From Ectocarpus siliculosus (taxonomy: Eukaryota; Sar; Phaeophyceae; Ectocarpales; Ectocarpaceae), in assembly GCA_000310025.1 (NCBI GenBank), contig FN649751.1, positions 6,857,966-6,921,965 of the forward strand: 64,000 nucleotides of DNA, read 5' to 3'. Position numbers and translations under genes: made by a program. The notes below the pieces were generated by a model. It did not search any database. It saw only the letters and a list, made by a program, of their open reading frames with translations, and was not told the origin of the DNA. The stretch's first letter is position 1, and each line of letters begins with the position of its first letter. This document shows, one piece after another, positions 51,139 to 62,100 of this stretch.

Positions 51139-53664
51139 ACAACAATCGTGGGGGTCGCTGACACCTGTTTCGAAAATTCGTAGAGTATCACTAGTCTCCG
51201 TCCTGTTGTGATGTGCTCCACACCTTTCAATCTCGGAGGGGTCCAGCCTTTCACCACCACCAATCCGCGTGGTCTCTTTAGCTGTTTCTTTCAGCGGTGC
51301 ATCAGCACCAACTCTTGTTGGATGTTCGTGTTCCAAGGGATTTAGGGTACGGATTTGATCGCTTTCCGTTGTGAATGTTTTTCCTACCAGTAGGATCGTC
51401 AGGTGGGTAGTCCGTGTCACGGTGCAATGTGGGTGCGTTGCGTACGACAGAGACAGAGAGTGATTGCCTAGATTTGTGGGAAGTACGCGAAACGCTCCCG
51501 GGTACCGACCGCAGGAACGCATGGAAATTCTTCGTATGTGAAAGCTATCCTACACGATGGGCGATATTTCGCGTGTGTGTGTCTTTATGTGTGTGTGCCG
51601 GGCTGAGCCGGGAGTTTATACCCGTCTACAGCAGCAGAATATGTACCAACTTCATTGGAGGGGTTCTGTGCACAGAAAATAAAGTGGACTGAACCCTGTG
51701 GCATGTGAGCCTGCAGCATCCTTTGGCATGTAAAAAATGGCATGTGTGTACCGTCGCCTTCCTTCATGTGTAGTAGATGACCCAACGAATTCATCTCTAC
51801 ATAGTCAATATCTACGAACTGAACGCGTCGAAGACAGATTAGCAATGAATCCATAGCATTAGCGAAGGCTACCTGTATTTCCATGATTCCCCGAACAGCA
51901 CACAGCTATGTGGTACTGAGTGGAGACCGGAACGGGTTTTAGTAGACAAGCAACAACCGCTGTACAACAAGTCTGAATGCATGCATGCATGCATACAAGA
52001 TCCAAGACGCGGTCCGCAGAAAGAAGTGACATGATTTTTTGCACGTCACCACACGTTTAGTTTGTTGCAGTGTTTGCTGGACAGACACTGCTGTTCCTAC
52101 GTAGTCGAACGCAATTTCTCGGCCTCCTAACCTGGCCAAAATCCTTTGTATCCTCTCTCTGAGTTCACCTACTAAGGTTGTGTAGTTCTGCTATGGCACG
52201 CTTGCTTGTCCAGCGGGCCTTCTCCTACACATGAACTCTCCGAGAAAGTGGTGACCACTTCAAAAATATTCTGTCCATTCTGATACAGTACCCCGAAATA
52301 CGGAACAAAAACAAACGCCTCTGGCAAATTTGACGGTCTCAATGAACAACAGTACAGTAGTAGTCTGCATCGGCTTATCTGCCTCACCAAACTTGCTATT
52401 AAATACTGTTTTTCTTTCGAATTGCCATTATTTTCTCTTCACGCGCGGGGAAGAGAGAGAAACCACACTGACTGACAGAACACGTTCGTTCGTTTCCTGC
52501 AGACTCCCTCTGCGCCTGTCCTACGGTGTCTCTGTCCCTCAGCTATCTCTATCTCTTCTTGCCCAAGAAAACAGCCCGTACGGTACGAGGATAGTGGCGC
52601 GTCGTCGGGCAGCGTCGCATGACTATAGACATCAGTTCCACCATCAGAGCCACGGCACCGCCGTTTGCTCTGTACCCCGTAGTAGTAGATGTAAATGTAC
52701 ATTATTACATTCATGCATCGTCAATGGTGGTGGTGCTGACCATACGAATGATGGGCGTTTTCTGTCCTCTCGCTTCCTCCGCGCCCGTAATAGTAATAGA
52801 TAGTCTAGACGACGTAGCAGCCTTCTTCTCCTCCTGTCTCGCTCTCGTTTTCAGCAGTTCACAAGAAGAGTACAGTAGTACTACAGCTGTATGGTGCGTA
52901 GTACCTTTCTATCCATCCCCGTCCATGACGACACACAAACGGCACTTGAAAAAATCAATTGGGGAAGCAGCCGTGGTACACGGCAATCTATTTATTTTAT
53001 ATTTGTTTTTTTGGAATTCAGTCAGTCGTTGATTTTTTGGTGGATAGTCTTACCGTTATCGTTGTGAGCACAACAGTAAGAGGGAACAGGGACTGCGGCA
53101 GAACCTTTATCTGTTGAAAAAAATAAGACACACAGTACATGGGCGAGAAGGTGGAACGAAAAAGTACCGGTGTGGTCGTACTTTTTTGATACTGCTGTGG
53201 AGTATGTGACCCCCGGCTGATGCGCGTCGAATAATACCATATATATTCCATACAGCCAGTAGAATTCGCACCATTCCAGCAGTACAAGGGACGAAAAAAA
53301 AACAAACGCGCATAGTGTCATATGTTGCAAGCAGCGTAGGGTCACCCAGCGTGCCACCCTGCAAAGAAAGCTTCCTCGTCGATATGCACAAATTATCACT
53401 ACAAGCGTAGGGTGTGTGATATTAAGATGTGTCGTGGTGGTGGATTCATTCATTCGGGGATTCGCCTGCAGGATTCGGGTCTCCGCAGAATGAAGAATGG
53501 GAGGCGGCGGGTATCTGGTTGTCCTGTTCGCGGACCATCGCGCTCGGTGCTTGAGTGCTTGTTGACATTTGAGCACCCTGCTCGTGCCACGAGCAGCGTT
53601 GCAAGATCATCGTGTGTGTGCGTGAGCTGCCACCCAGATCGTACAGGGGAAACGGGGGAGCATC
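51139..53664. other. intergenic region between amidohydrolase and LETM1-like genes
   Basis: It holds the 3' UTR of one gene and the promoter of the next. Visible items are a GCAT run (51977-51994) and several CAGTAGTA/TACTGCTG-type motifs near 52350, 52680, 52860, 53190 and 53275. No exon with family similarity is seen. Confidence 0.4.
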
Positions 53665-56600
53665 ATGCGTCTGAGTGAGTTTCTTTCGGTGTTGAATCTT
53701 GCTGCAGTTGCACAAGGCGGCCATGGGACGGCTGGATGGGGTTCAAAATCAGCGGCTGTTGTGAGCGATCGACGCGTGTTCAACGACCGGCATCGCCAGC
53801 CCCAGTCTCGCAGCGCTGTAGCCTTCTTTGGACGCCGTCCTCGGACGTCGACACCGAGAGTGACTGGAAGCTCGGAAGCAGGATCAGCTGTCGACGCACT
53901 ACCCGATGCATCAGGAGCAGGTGCCAATGGAGTACGCGGTTCGCCAGCAGCAGCGGACACTTCATCTGCTGGTACTGCAGGCGATTCAGCCGCAGCGCCG
54001 AGGTATGCGTACCCAGCATGCGTCCACCACAGCGGCTATACGGTCGTCCTCACCAACCCATCTACTGTAGTGCATGTTGCGGTTTGTTGGGCCTGTTTTT
54101 TGGATTTGTAGACCTTTCTGTGCAATTGGTATGTTGAAGGTGCAGTCGGCATGTCCGTTGATAGACTCCCCACATGCGGCTCACGGCGGTCCTTCCCTCC
54201 AGTTCTGTTTCGTACGTACGGACATGAGACACATTCTGTATGCAGATGTGAAGCATTTCTTCTTCCTTCGAGCTTCGGCATGCCCTCAGCTTTCGCCGTT
54301 CTGTGAAAACACCTTCGTCCAGACGCACCACCCATCTCTCCATGCGTAAGTCTACCCATGGCAACATCTATTGAAGTAGCGTTTTGCATTCACAAATACA
54401 CTCCGAAGTCACACTCTCCCAAGGAACTCTTTACAGATCATGATTGGTTTGGATGCAATGCAGAGTACTCTACATGCATCGGTGCTAACAATGGTGCCGC
54501 GGCTTGGTGCCATGTGCATGATGTTCTGTATGACCCCGGATAGGAAATAATTTAGTTAACACCTGGCAAGACAGCTGTGCGAAGTACCATGTAGAAGCTG
54601 CGAGCAACGGTCGTTTCTTACTTCAACTGGACGACAGCAGTTGATTGGAATAGCCCACAGAGCATCTCTACTGTACGCGGTTCAAGCTTCGACCACTGTT
54701 TCTACCACCAATACATAGCCATCATCGTCTTATTGGTGATTGTGTATCATCCCTCTCCCCCCCCCCCCCTTATTTCCACATTTTTTCTCACGTTTGTTTT
54801 CGTCCCGACCGCAACGACGCCCAGAGTAAGCGCCGCGCAGGGGATTGTCAACACGTTCCGAGACTTCTGGGGTCACGCAAGAGACGGGACGTTCGCCTTG
54901 TGGGGGAATTTTAAGGCAAGAAGACATGTTCCTTCCACCGTGTGCATGGTTTCCTTCCGCATACAGATGGACCCTACCTTCTCCCTCGTTGCTTCCCGAT
55001 TGTTCCCAGATGGTAGATTTTTCGAAGGAAGGAGCATTTTGATTCACGCGAGCGACTTGACACATCGCCTTACATGTCACCTGTGCCACGAATCCAGCCC
55101 GTTGTTCTTAGAACGAAGTAAAATTGTATGAGTGAGAAATTGTACCTCTTGCGGTCTTGATGACATCACCTTCCTGTGTACCTCAGGACCAAGTCCGTCC
55201 TGTCCGTCGCGTTCGCGGAGACGCGTTTCTTGCTTGCCATAACACAAGCCGAGTCTAGGTTGTGTTTCGATCGATAGATGCACATGGTCGAACTTGTCTA
55301 TGTCCGTATCTGATGTGTTCCAGAATCACCCGCAATTTGTTCCCAAGACCGGCAGCATCTGAGATGGCGGGAATCCAACACAACCATGCCTAATGATCGC
55401 ATTGGTAGGTAATGTGTTCTGTCGGCTGCACGTTTCCCCTGAGTTTGACCCCGACCTTGTCTCTTCTACGCTCTTCCGCGCGAAATATTGTCGTTATCGT
55501 TTCTTAATTTTGGTTTGCAGACTAGCCAGGATATCCGGAAGCGAGTGAAGGCGGGGCATGTAATGACCTATGCGGAGCACGCGCACCTGGAGCGTGGCGC
55601 TACTGTGAGTTCAATGTGGTTCTTAGCCGGACGTGCGATAGTGCAGAGAGTTGTTCTCCATAGTCTGCGTGCCCCCCCAAGTCTCTTCGCGCTGGGGACA
55701 CTTCCCTGAAGTGGTGCCATATGGCCACTTGAGCTTGTTGAAAGCCCCCTCGGTTCTAGAGTGCACTGGTTCTGTGTTGGAATTGTATCGCTCTCTCCGG
55801 TAGTGCTTCGCTTGTTGTTGTTGGCAATGCACGATCTTGTTCCTAGCCCCCCCCCCATAATTCCTTCCGCATGCTGCCATTGCTGTTACTATGCTGTTCG
55901 CTCATCGCGGAACTATCACGTCAACAGGACCGCAGAAAACTGCTGCAGTACCTTATCGCCTACGCGGTATCGCCGCAGAACTTCGTGTACGTAGTCTGGT
56001 ACGTCCCGGGGCTCCTTCCCTCGACGTTCGTGAAACCTCATACAATCCGCTCCAAATACCACAGGTATGCATATACCGTACGTGTACCGTTTTTCGAACC
56101 GTGATTTTATCCGTGGCGCTTCTCGATTGGAAGTTACATACTCTTGTGCACAAAACTTCAGGTACTTGGTGTGGCCACCGTACGGACTGCTGTTGTTTGG
56201 GGTTTGGGGTTTGGGTGAAAGTTTGATGAGGGCCGCAGTGCTCGAGCCTGTTTGAGAGAGCGACTTCTTGGTCCTCCGCTGCTGTTCGTAGGCTTCTCAG
56301 CCTGGAGGCAACTTGTTGGCGATTTCCCGGCAGTACAGAACGATATCTGAACGTACTGCTAAGTCTAACGCCTACCATGCATGTGGTGAGTATTTTCGTC
56401 GCCCTCTCGGCCACGTTTACATAGCTCACTTCATGGCTTCTGTTTTGCTTGTGTCGCCACGCCGTTCCCGCCTGTTTCGAAGATATTTTCACTGACCTCG
56501 TGTCGTCTACTTTTACTCCTTTGTGCTGTGTTTATGTGTGCTGTTCTCGGCTAGACTTGCCCTAGAGCGCGCGTCGGCCACGTGGGATGCTGTCACGGGG

Positions 56601-57851
56601 CTGGAGTTCCGGCTCCTGAAAGCGGAGGAGGGGTTCAAGGGAAAGCCTAGAGAAGAGGGGTCACGCCAGTCCAAGAAAATGGAGAAGCTGGAAAGGCAAA
56701 GAGAGATGGTGCTCGATGTGCTCGAGGCCGACAGCAAGAGGTGAGTCCGTCAGACGTCGGAGAATGCTTTGTTGTCTGGGCGCCTTGTGGTGTATGTTCT
56801 GGTGGGAGGCTGGGAGGCGTGATGCTGTGAGGGTGTTGAGGGGGATTTTCCCCTGCCAATTGGTGCTTTTCGTGAGATAGATTTGTTGTGCTGGGCTCGT
56901 GCGGTAAAGTGTAGCCCGGAGCCTATCGTCGATGAACTGAGGGACGCTTGTCAAGTATGGAGGTGTCCCCTCCACCCGCCAGGCCTCGAGCACGATAACC
57001 GTACTGAATGCCACAACCAGATCGGAAAACCGCTTCAACTTCGCCCGTGCTTGGTCATGTTGCTCCTGATGCATGCTGGTTTTCTCGCAGCGATGGTTTT
57101 CTTTTCCCTTTTCCTCTTTCGAGATACTTGCGCTCACAACTTCCTCGAGAAAACGCTGAGGTTCCCCCTGAAGGCAGTCCCTCGTGATCTGCGGCCAGCA
57201 GGCCTTCCCTCTCCTAACTTACCTATCTCGTGTCGTATCGCCAACAACAGGCAAGTATTCGAACGGTTCCAGGAGCACATGGTAGTCTCTGCCCCCGCCT
57301 CTCCAGACCCAGAGAATACCGCCGCAAGCAACAACAAGGGCACCACGAAGAGCAAGAAGCCAAAGCCCCAGAAGCTCAAGCTTCCCCCGGCTAGCAAAGG
57401 GGTCCCGAACGCGTACATCAAGACGCTCGGCAAGGGCACGGGGCTGTCGGGATGGTGGCACGTCTCGCCTGGGTTCTACGTGCGGTACTGCCTCAGCGAG
57501 AGGTTGAGAGACCTGGGCAAGATGGACGATGTCCTGAGAACCGTCTCGCTGGAATCGCTCAGCGACAGTGATTTGAGAGAGGCCTGCGACGCTAGGGCTA
57601 TCAACGTGGGGAACCGGCTCGGGGGGGACCGTGAACCGCAGGACCTGCGGAAGTCGCTCGGGGAGTGGCTTGACCTTACCTCGCCTGAGGTCGCCGCCGG
57701 GAGCAAGCTTGGCCCTGACACGGTCTTCCTGCCGGATCGAGCTAGGTTGTTGGGTCTGGGGCTCAACTGTCTGGAGAGCGCGCGGCAAGGGAGGACGGCA
57801 GAGTTGCCGAGAAAGGCGCTGGCAGTCGGAAAGGGGGGGGCGATTCCATGA
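53665..57851 (+). CDS. LETM1-like (LETM1 RBD domain) organelle membrane protein
   Basis: Six exons: 53665-54002, 54825-54915, 55521-55604, 55928-56064, 56555-56740, 57251-57851, giving 478 aa. The N-terminal 112 residues are low-complexity (Arg/Ser, then Ala/Gly/Ser) and look like an organelle leader. SAVAFF near residue 53 faintly resembles a plastid cleavage motif, but mitochondrial import is equally possible. The LETM1 signature follows: FRDFWGHARDGTFALWGNFK, RRKLLQYLIAYAVSPQNFVY and the membrane segment ending VPGLLPSTF. Next come a charged helix (about 217-279), a Lys/Pro linker (KSKKPKPQKLKLPP) and the ribosome-binding-like helical domain (YIKTLGKGTGLSGWW, LSDSDLREACDARAINVG, LGEWLDLT). 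LETM1 family members are inner-membrane proteins tied to K+/Ca2+-H+ exchange and ribosome contact; this role is carried over by family only. Intron 2 is GC-AG (AAG|GCAAGA). The first exon is the least certain part. Confidence 0.8.
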
Positions 57852-59117
57852 AGCCTTTGCGTCGAGCGTGTTAGTCTACATAGATTCCTAGTTCTTGAGT
57901 CAGTATTTTCGGTGGCGTTTCTTTGCTTTTCCTTGAGTAGTTGGCGGTTTTTTTTTTATGCGTATTTTTGTTGCATGGTTTGCTGGCGTGCAGCGGTAGA
58001 CCACATGTGGGTCTGGAGATGGGTGACAACCTGTAGACAGCGAGTTCGATTTTGATTTTTGAAACGTGTTCTCACTACAAGCACATAGTAGTTTGGTGTG
58101 AGCTGCTGCGAGAGACGTAACGTTCGGACACGCGCGCACACGTGACATATTTTTAACGATGAACTTTTTTACTGATCATCCGAAAACAAGCAGACGCGCA
58201 TCCATCACGACATGTATGGAAAATGTCGTGTGCTTTCGCTTGAATACGCGGGCCTACTTTCCTCGTCAAAAGGAGGCGTCGTTGCTTGTGTTTATCCCGT
58301 CGCCAATCTCCAGCACACATTCTCAACACATGGCCTCAAGCCGTTGGTGATGTTCCTCTCCCAGGGGGATTTCTCAGCGTGGCAATGTTGGTAGGAACCC
58401 CCACCTTCCCGACAAAACACGGCAACAAGATCGACTCGGTTGGCCCGCACTTCTTCCGCTCTCCACACTGTCCGGGAGCCTTCGGGCGAGATCCGCCATG
58501 TCCCTGGTCCACCGTATCTCTGACTTCATTACACTTTGAAGCAGTCTACAGAGCCGTCTTTTGCGTACATTCCCACAAATCGACTTCGTTTGCAAATATT
58601 TATCACACATCCCTATGTTCCCAACGGAAACGGGCTGAAGTGCCCAAGGGAAGCGGGGGTATCACCGCTGCACACACCAACCTCCGGCGAATTGAATGTG
58701 TACATATCTCTACCTAACGATTCGTGGACAGCGATGTGTGGAGACCACGGGGGCAGCAGGGCAGTGCTTGTGGGAAATATAGAGGGGGGTGCTGAAGGCT
58801 GGAGAAGAAAGATATCCGCGGAGCCCCCTCTCGTCCTCAGTCCTCAGCCAGCGTTCCTCGCTCGTGTGCTCCGCTCTGAGTGTCTGCTGTGCCCTTGTTC
58901 CCCGCCGTTTCACCCTTCCTCTCTCCGGGTGGACGATCTGCGAAGTTCTAGCTGCTTGGTTTTGGATTCGGTGTGGCTGCGAGGAAGCGAGGACGAGCTC
59001 TCGACACGCACACCAAAATCGCACTGCTGCGGGCTGCAGTTTGAAATTTGAAACAGCGCGCAAGAGCGACGACGCCAGTTTGAAAACGCGCACCCACCGA
59101 GGAGAGAGAAGGAGAGG
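57852..59117. other. intergenic region between LETM1-like gene and SMC1
   Basis: The same-strand genes are 1.27 kb apart. The spacer should hold the LETM1-like 3' UTR and the SMC1 promoter. Several frames of 60-208 codons run through it on both strands, but none shows a recognisable domain. A GC-rich stretch with gcgcgc lies within 80 bp of the SMC1 start. Confidence 0.4.
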
Positions 59118-62100
59118 ATGGGGCGTCTCATACGAATCGAAGCGGAGAACTTCAAGTCCTATGCCGGGACTCAGATCATCGGCCCTTTCAAGGACTTCAC
59201 CGCGGTGATAGGGCCCAATGGTGCCGGAAAATCCAACCTCATGGATGCCATCAGGTAGCGTATGATACGGCGAAGAGGGCGGTCTGTTGGCACGGCAATA
59301 CAGCATGCAGTCACCTGCAGTTTGGCATCGGGGCAAGGCACACCACCTCGTTGACTTTGCGATGCTTTGATGGGGTGTCGTTCTACTGCTTTGCTGCGCA
59401 GTCGTGGTTGTTGGCGAGTTTTCTCCTGGTTGTGTCTCTAAAGCTACTTACAGCAGTACTTCAGTGGATCTACAGCAGTCGTGACCTGAGACTCATGACA
59501 ACACCCCCCATGTTGTTTGTAGACACAGCAGACTGAGAGCAGGACCTTCCTACAGTGGGGTAAGAGCATGCCTCTCCAGAGATCGGCGAAGTCACGCCTT
59601 TGACACTTGCCCACTGTTTTGCGCAATAGGTGTGGTATCATACATATTGTCGAGAAACGCCTGGGCGCGACGCAGAAAGTCGTTTCGAATGCTCTGACGA
59701 AACGCTGTCTTCTCCCCTCTGCTCTGTCGCTTTGCCCCATCACGCGTCCATGTATAGCGTGTTTATTTCGGCCGTCCGGCTTTATCTCCTCGCATCTGCC
59801 CCCACAATTGCGCTACAGCGTGGTTCTACGTATGCAGTGTCACGTGGATATCCTCCTCCGTCCCTCGATCTCTCTCGAAAAGGGTGTCGTACTGCTGTGT
59901 ATCATAGGGTCAATGATCCCAGCACGCCCATATGCGATAAAATTAGACCATCCGTCTAGCCAACGTTGACTAGACGGATGGTCTATTTTTATCGCATGAA
60001 AGATACGCTCAGAGCTCGTTAGCACCAGGCTGGATCACATGGGCTTGCGGCTTAATCACTGGGATTGTGAGTAGAGATCTCCGGGGCCGGACCCCTCGCC
60101 AAACGTTGCTGTTTTGCAGTGGTAATTTTACGCAAAGCCCATGCTTCGCTGGCGAGCAGACCACCGAGAGCTCCCCTTCTCCTCACAGCGCGCACTCACT
60201 CTCAAAACGAACGGAGGGGAGGGCTTGGTGGTGTCACCCCAACGATTTTGCCCGGGAATAACGTGTAACTCCCCCCTCCTCCCGCACATTCCCACACGCG
60301 CGCGCGGTCCGCTGTCTTCGCCGATGCTGCCACCGCCGGTTGTGTGTCGGGCAGCTTCGTCCTTGGCGTGCAGTCGAAGCACCTGCGGTCGACCAAGCTC
60401 AGCGACCTCGTTTTCCGGGCCGACGGCGCGGTGCCTTCGTCTCGCCGTGCGATGGTCAAGGTACGCTAGTCAGTCAATCTGCCAGCCACTCAGTCGGTCA
60501 GTTCGGGAAGCATCCACCTGCTCTGAGTCGCGTTGTTTGATCGGTCGAGCTACGAAGGGACAATCAGAATCTGGGTGGGTGGTCAGTCGGTCAACGTGTC
60601 CTATGCATGCAAGACCATCAAACACCCACCCACAGAGATCACATGGCCTGTAGAAGCATTTTGCGTTTGAACGGCAGAGACCGTCGTCTTTTCATTGGTC
60701 GGCCGGTTAGCGCGGTCGATGCTAATACTCTGCCGCCCCCGTCATGCCTCACACAACCGACCGTGTCGTGTGAAGGTGGTGTATATGGTGGGTGAAGGCG
60801 AGGAGGTGGGAGGGCAGGAGGCCGGGGACGAGGTCCACTTCAGCAGGGTAATCAGCGCGGGGGGAGCGTCTTCCTACCGCTTGAACGACAAAGAGGTATG
60901 CACCTCTTTGCACCTCGTTCATCCTGTCGCGTGGTGATGACTCGGGGTGGTAGATGTGTGGTGTGGCCCGCAAGATGTGATGAGGTTTGGTACAGCTGTC
61001 GGCGGTGTGTTTTCAAGCCCGTGCTACACTGCAGTACGTTTTTTGTTGTTGTGATATTGACGCGCTCGCCGCAACCGTGGTGGTAAAAGAACATGTCGGC
61101 ATGTCGACCCTAGCACCACCACCACCGAAACAGAGCAAAATACGGAACACGGGGGAAGAAAATGACAGCGATTAACCAAAAGAACAGCAACAGCAACAGC
61201 AACAACAACAACAATACCAACCCAGCACTAACAACGTTGCCCGCAGGTGACCTGGGAAAGCTACGAGAAGCGACTGAGGAGCATCGGGGTTCTGGTCAAG
61301 GCCCGAAACTTTCTCGTCTTCCAGGGAGACGTGGAGTCCATCGCCTCAAAGTCGCCCAAGGAGCTCACGCAGCTGTTCGAGCAGATCAGCGGCTCAGACG
61401 AGTCCAAGTGAGCTACCATTTTTTTTTTTTTTTTTTGTTCTTCACTTCAAATCAGCACTCACAGCACTAGTGCCGTTTATTCCGACCCGTGGTCACACAG
61501 AAGAGTTCCTCTCTACCCTCCCCTCCTGCGGTACTTTGCCTACGATTTTTAATGCGAGAAGAGTTCAGCACTCTCTTCCCTCTGTGTACACACGAACTAG
61601 CGCTATACCATAGCCACGGTTGGTTGTTGTGAGCCTGTTGGAAAGAGATTCGGTTCCTGTTCACAGTGGAAGTGCCGTACCCCTTTGGGGTACCGATGTC
61701 ATTCTTGGCAACAGGGGGCGTTTGTAGGCCACCTAATTGTGGACGATGAGCATGAAACCATCGCAACCACCAGCGTTTGGAACACATTCCCTCACTTCTT
61801 TCTTCTTTTCTACCTCATTGTTCGAAGGATCTGCACGCCGACCAACTCTCACAGCCGGGGGGGCGAGGCCACTCCAAAGGCATACTCCACGCCTTGCGCC
61901 GACCCATCTTGTGCTTCATGCCGAGCCGTTTGAGAGTGCATGCGCACTTGGTTCCCGTGCGCGTTATTTGCTTGTCCTCTGAACACACAGGGCTGAGTAC
62001 GAGGAGCTAAAGGCTGCGAAGGAGAAGGCGGAGGAGGACACCATCTTTAGCTTCAAGAGGAAGAAGGGTTGCCAGGCGGAGCGAAAGCAGGCAAGGGGTT

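Noticed and set aside
57219-57788. 189-codon minus-strand frame
   Set aside because: It is antisense to the last exon of the LETM1-like gene, whose plus-strand frame carries the domain.
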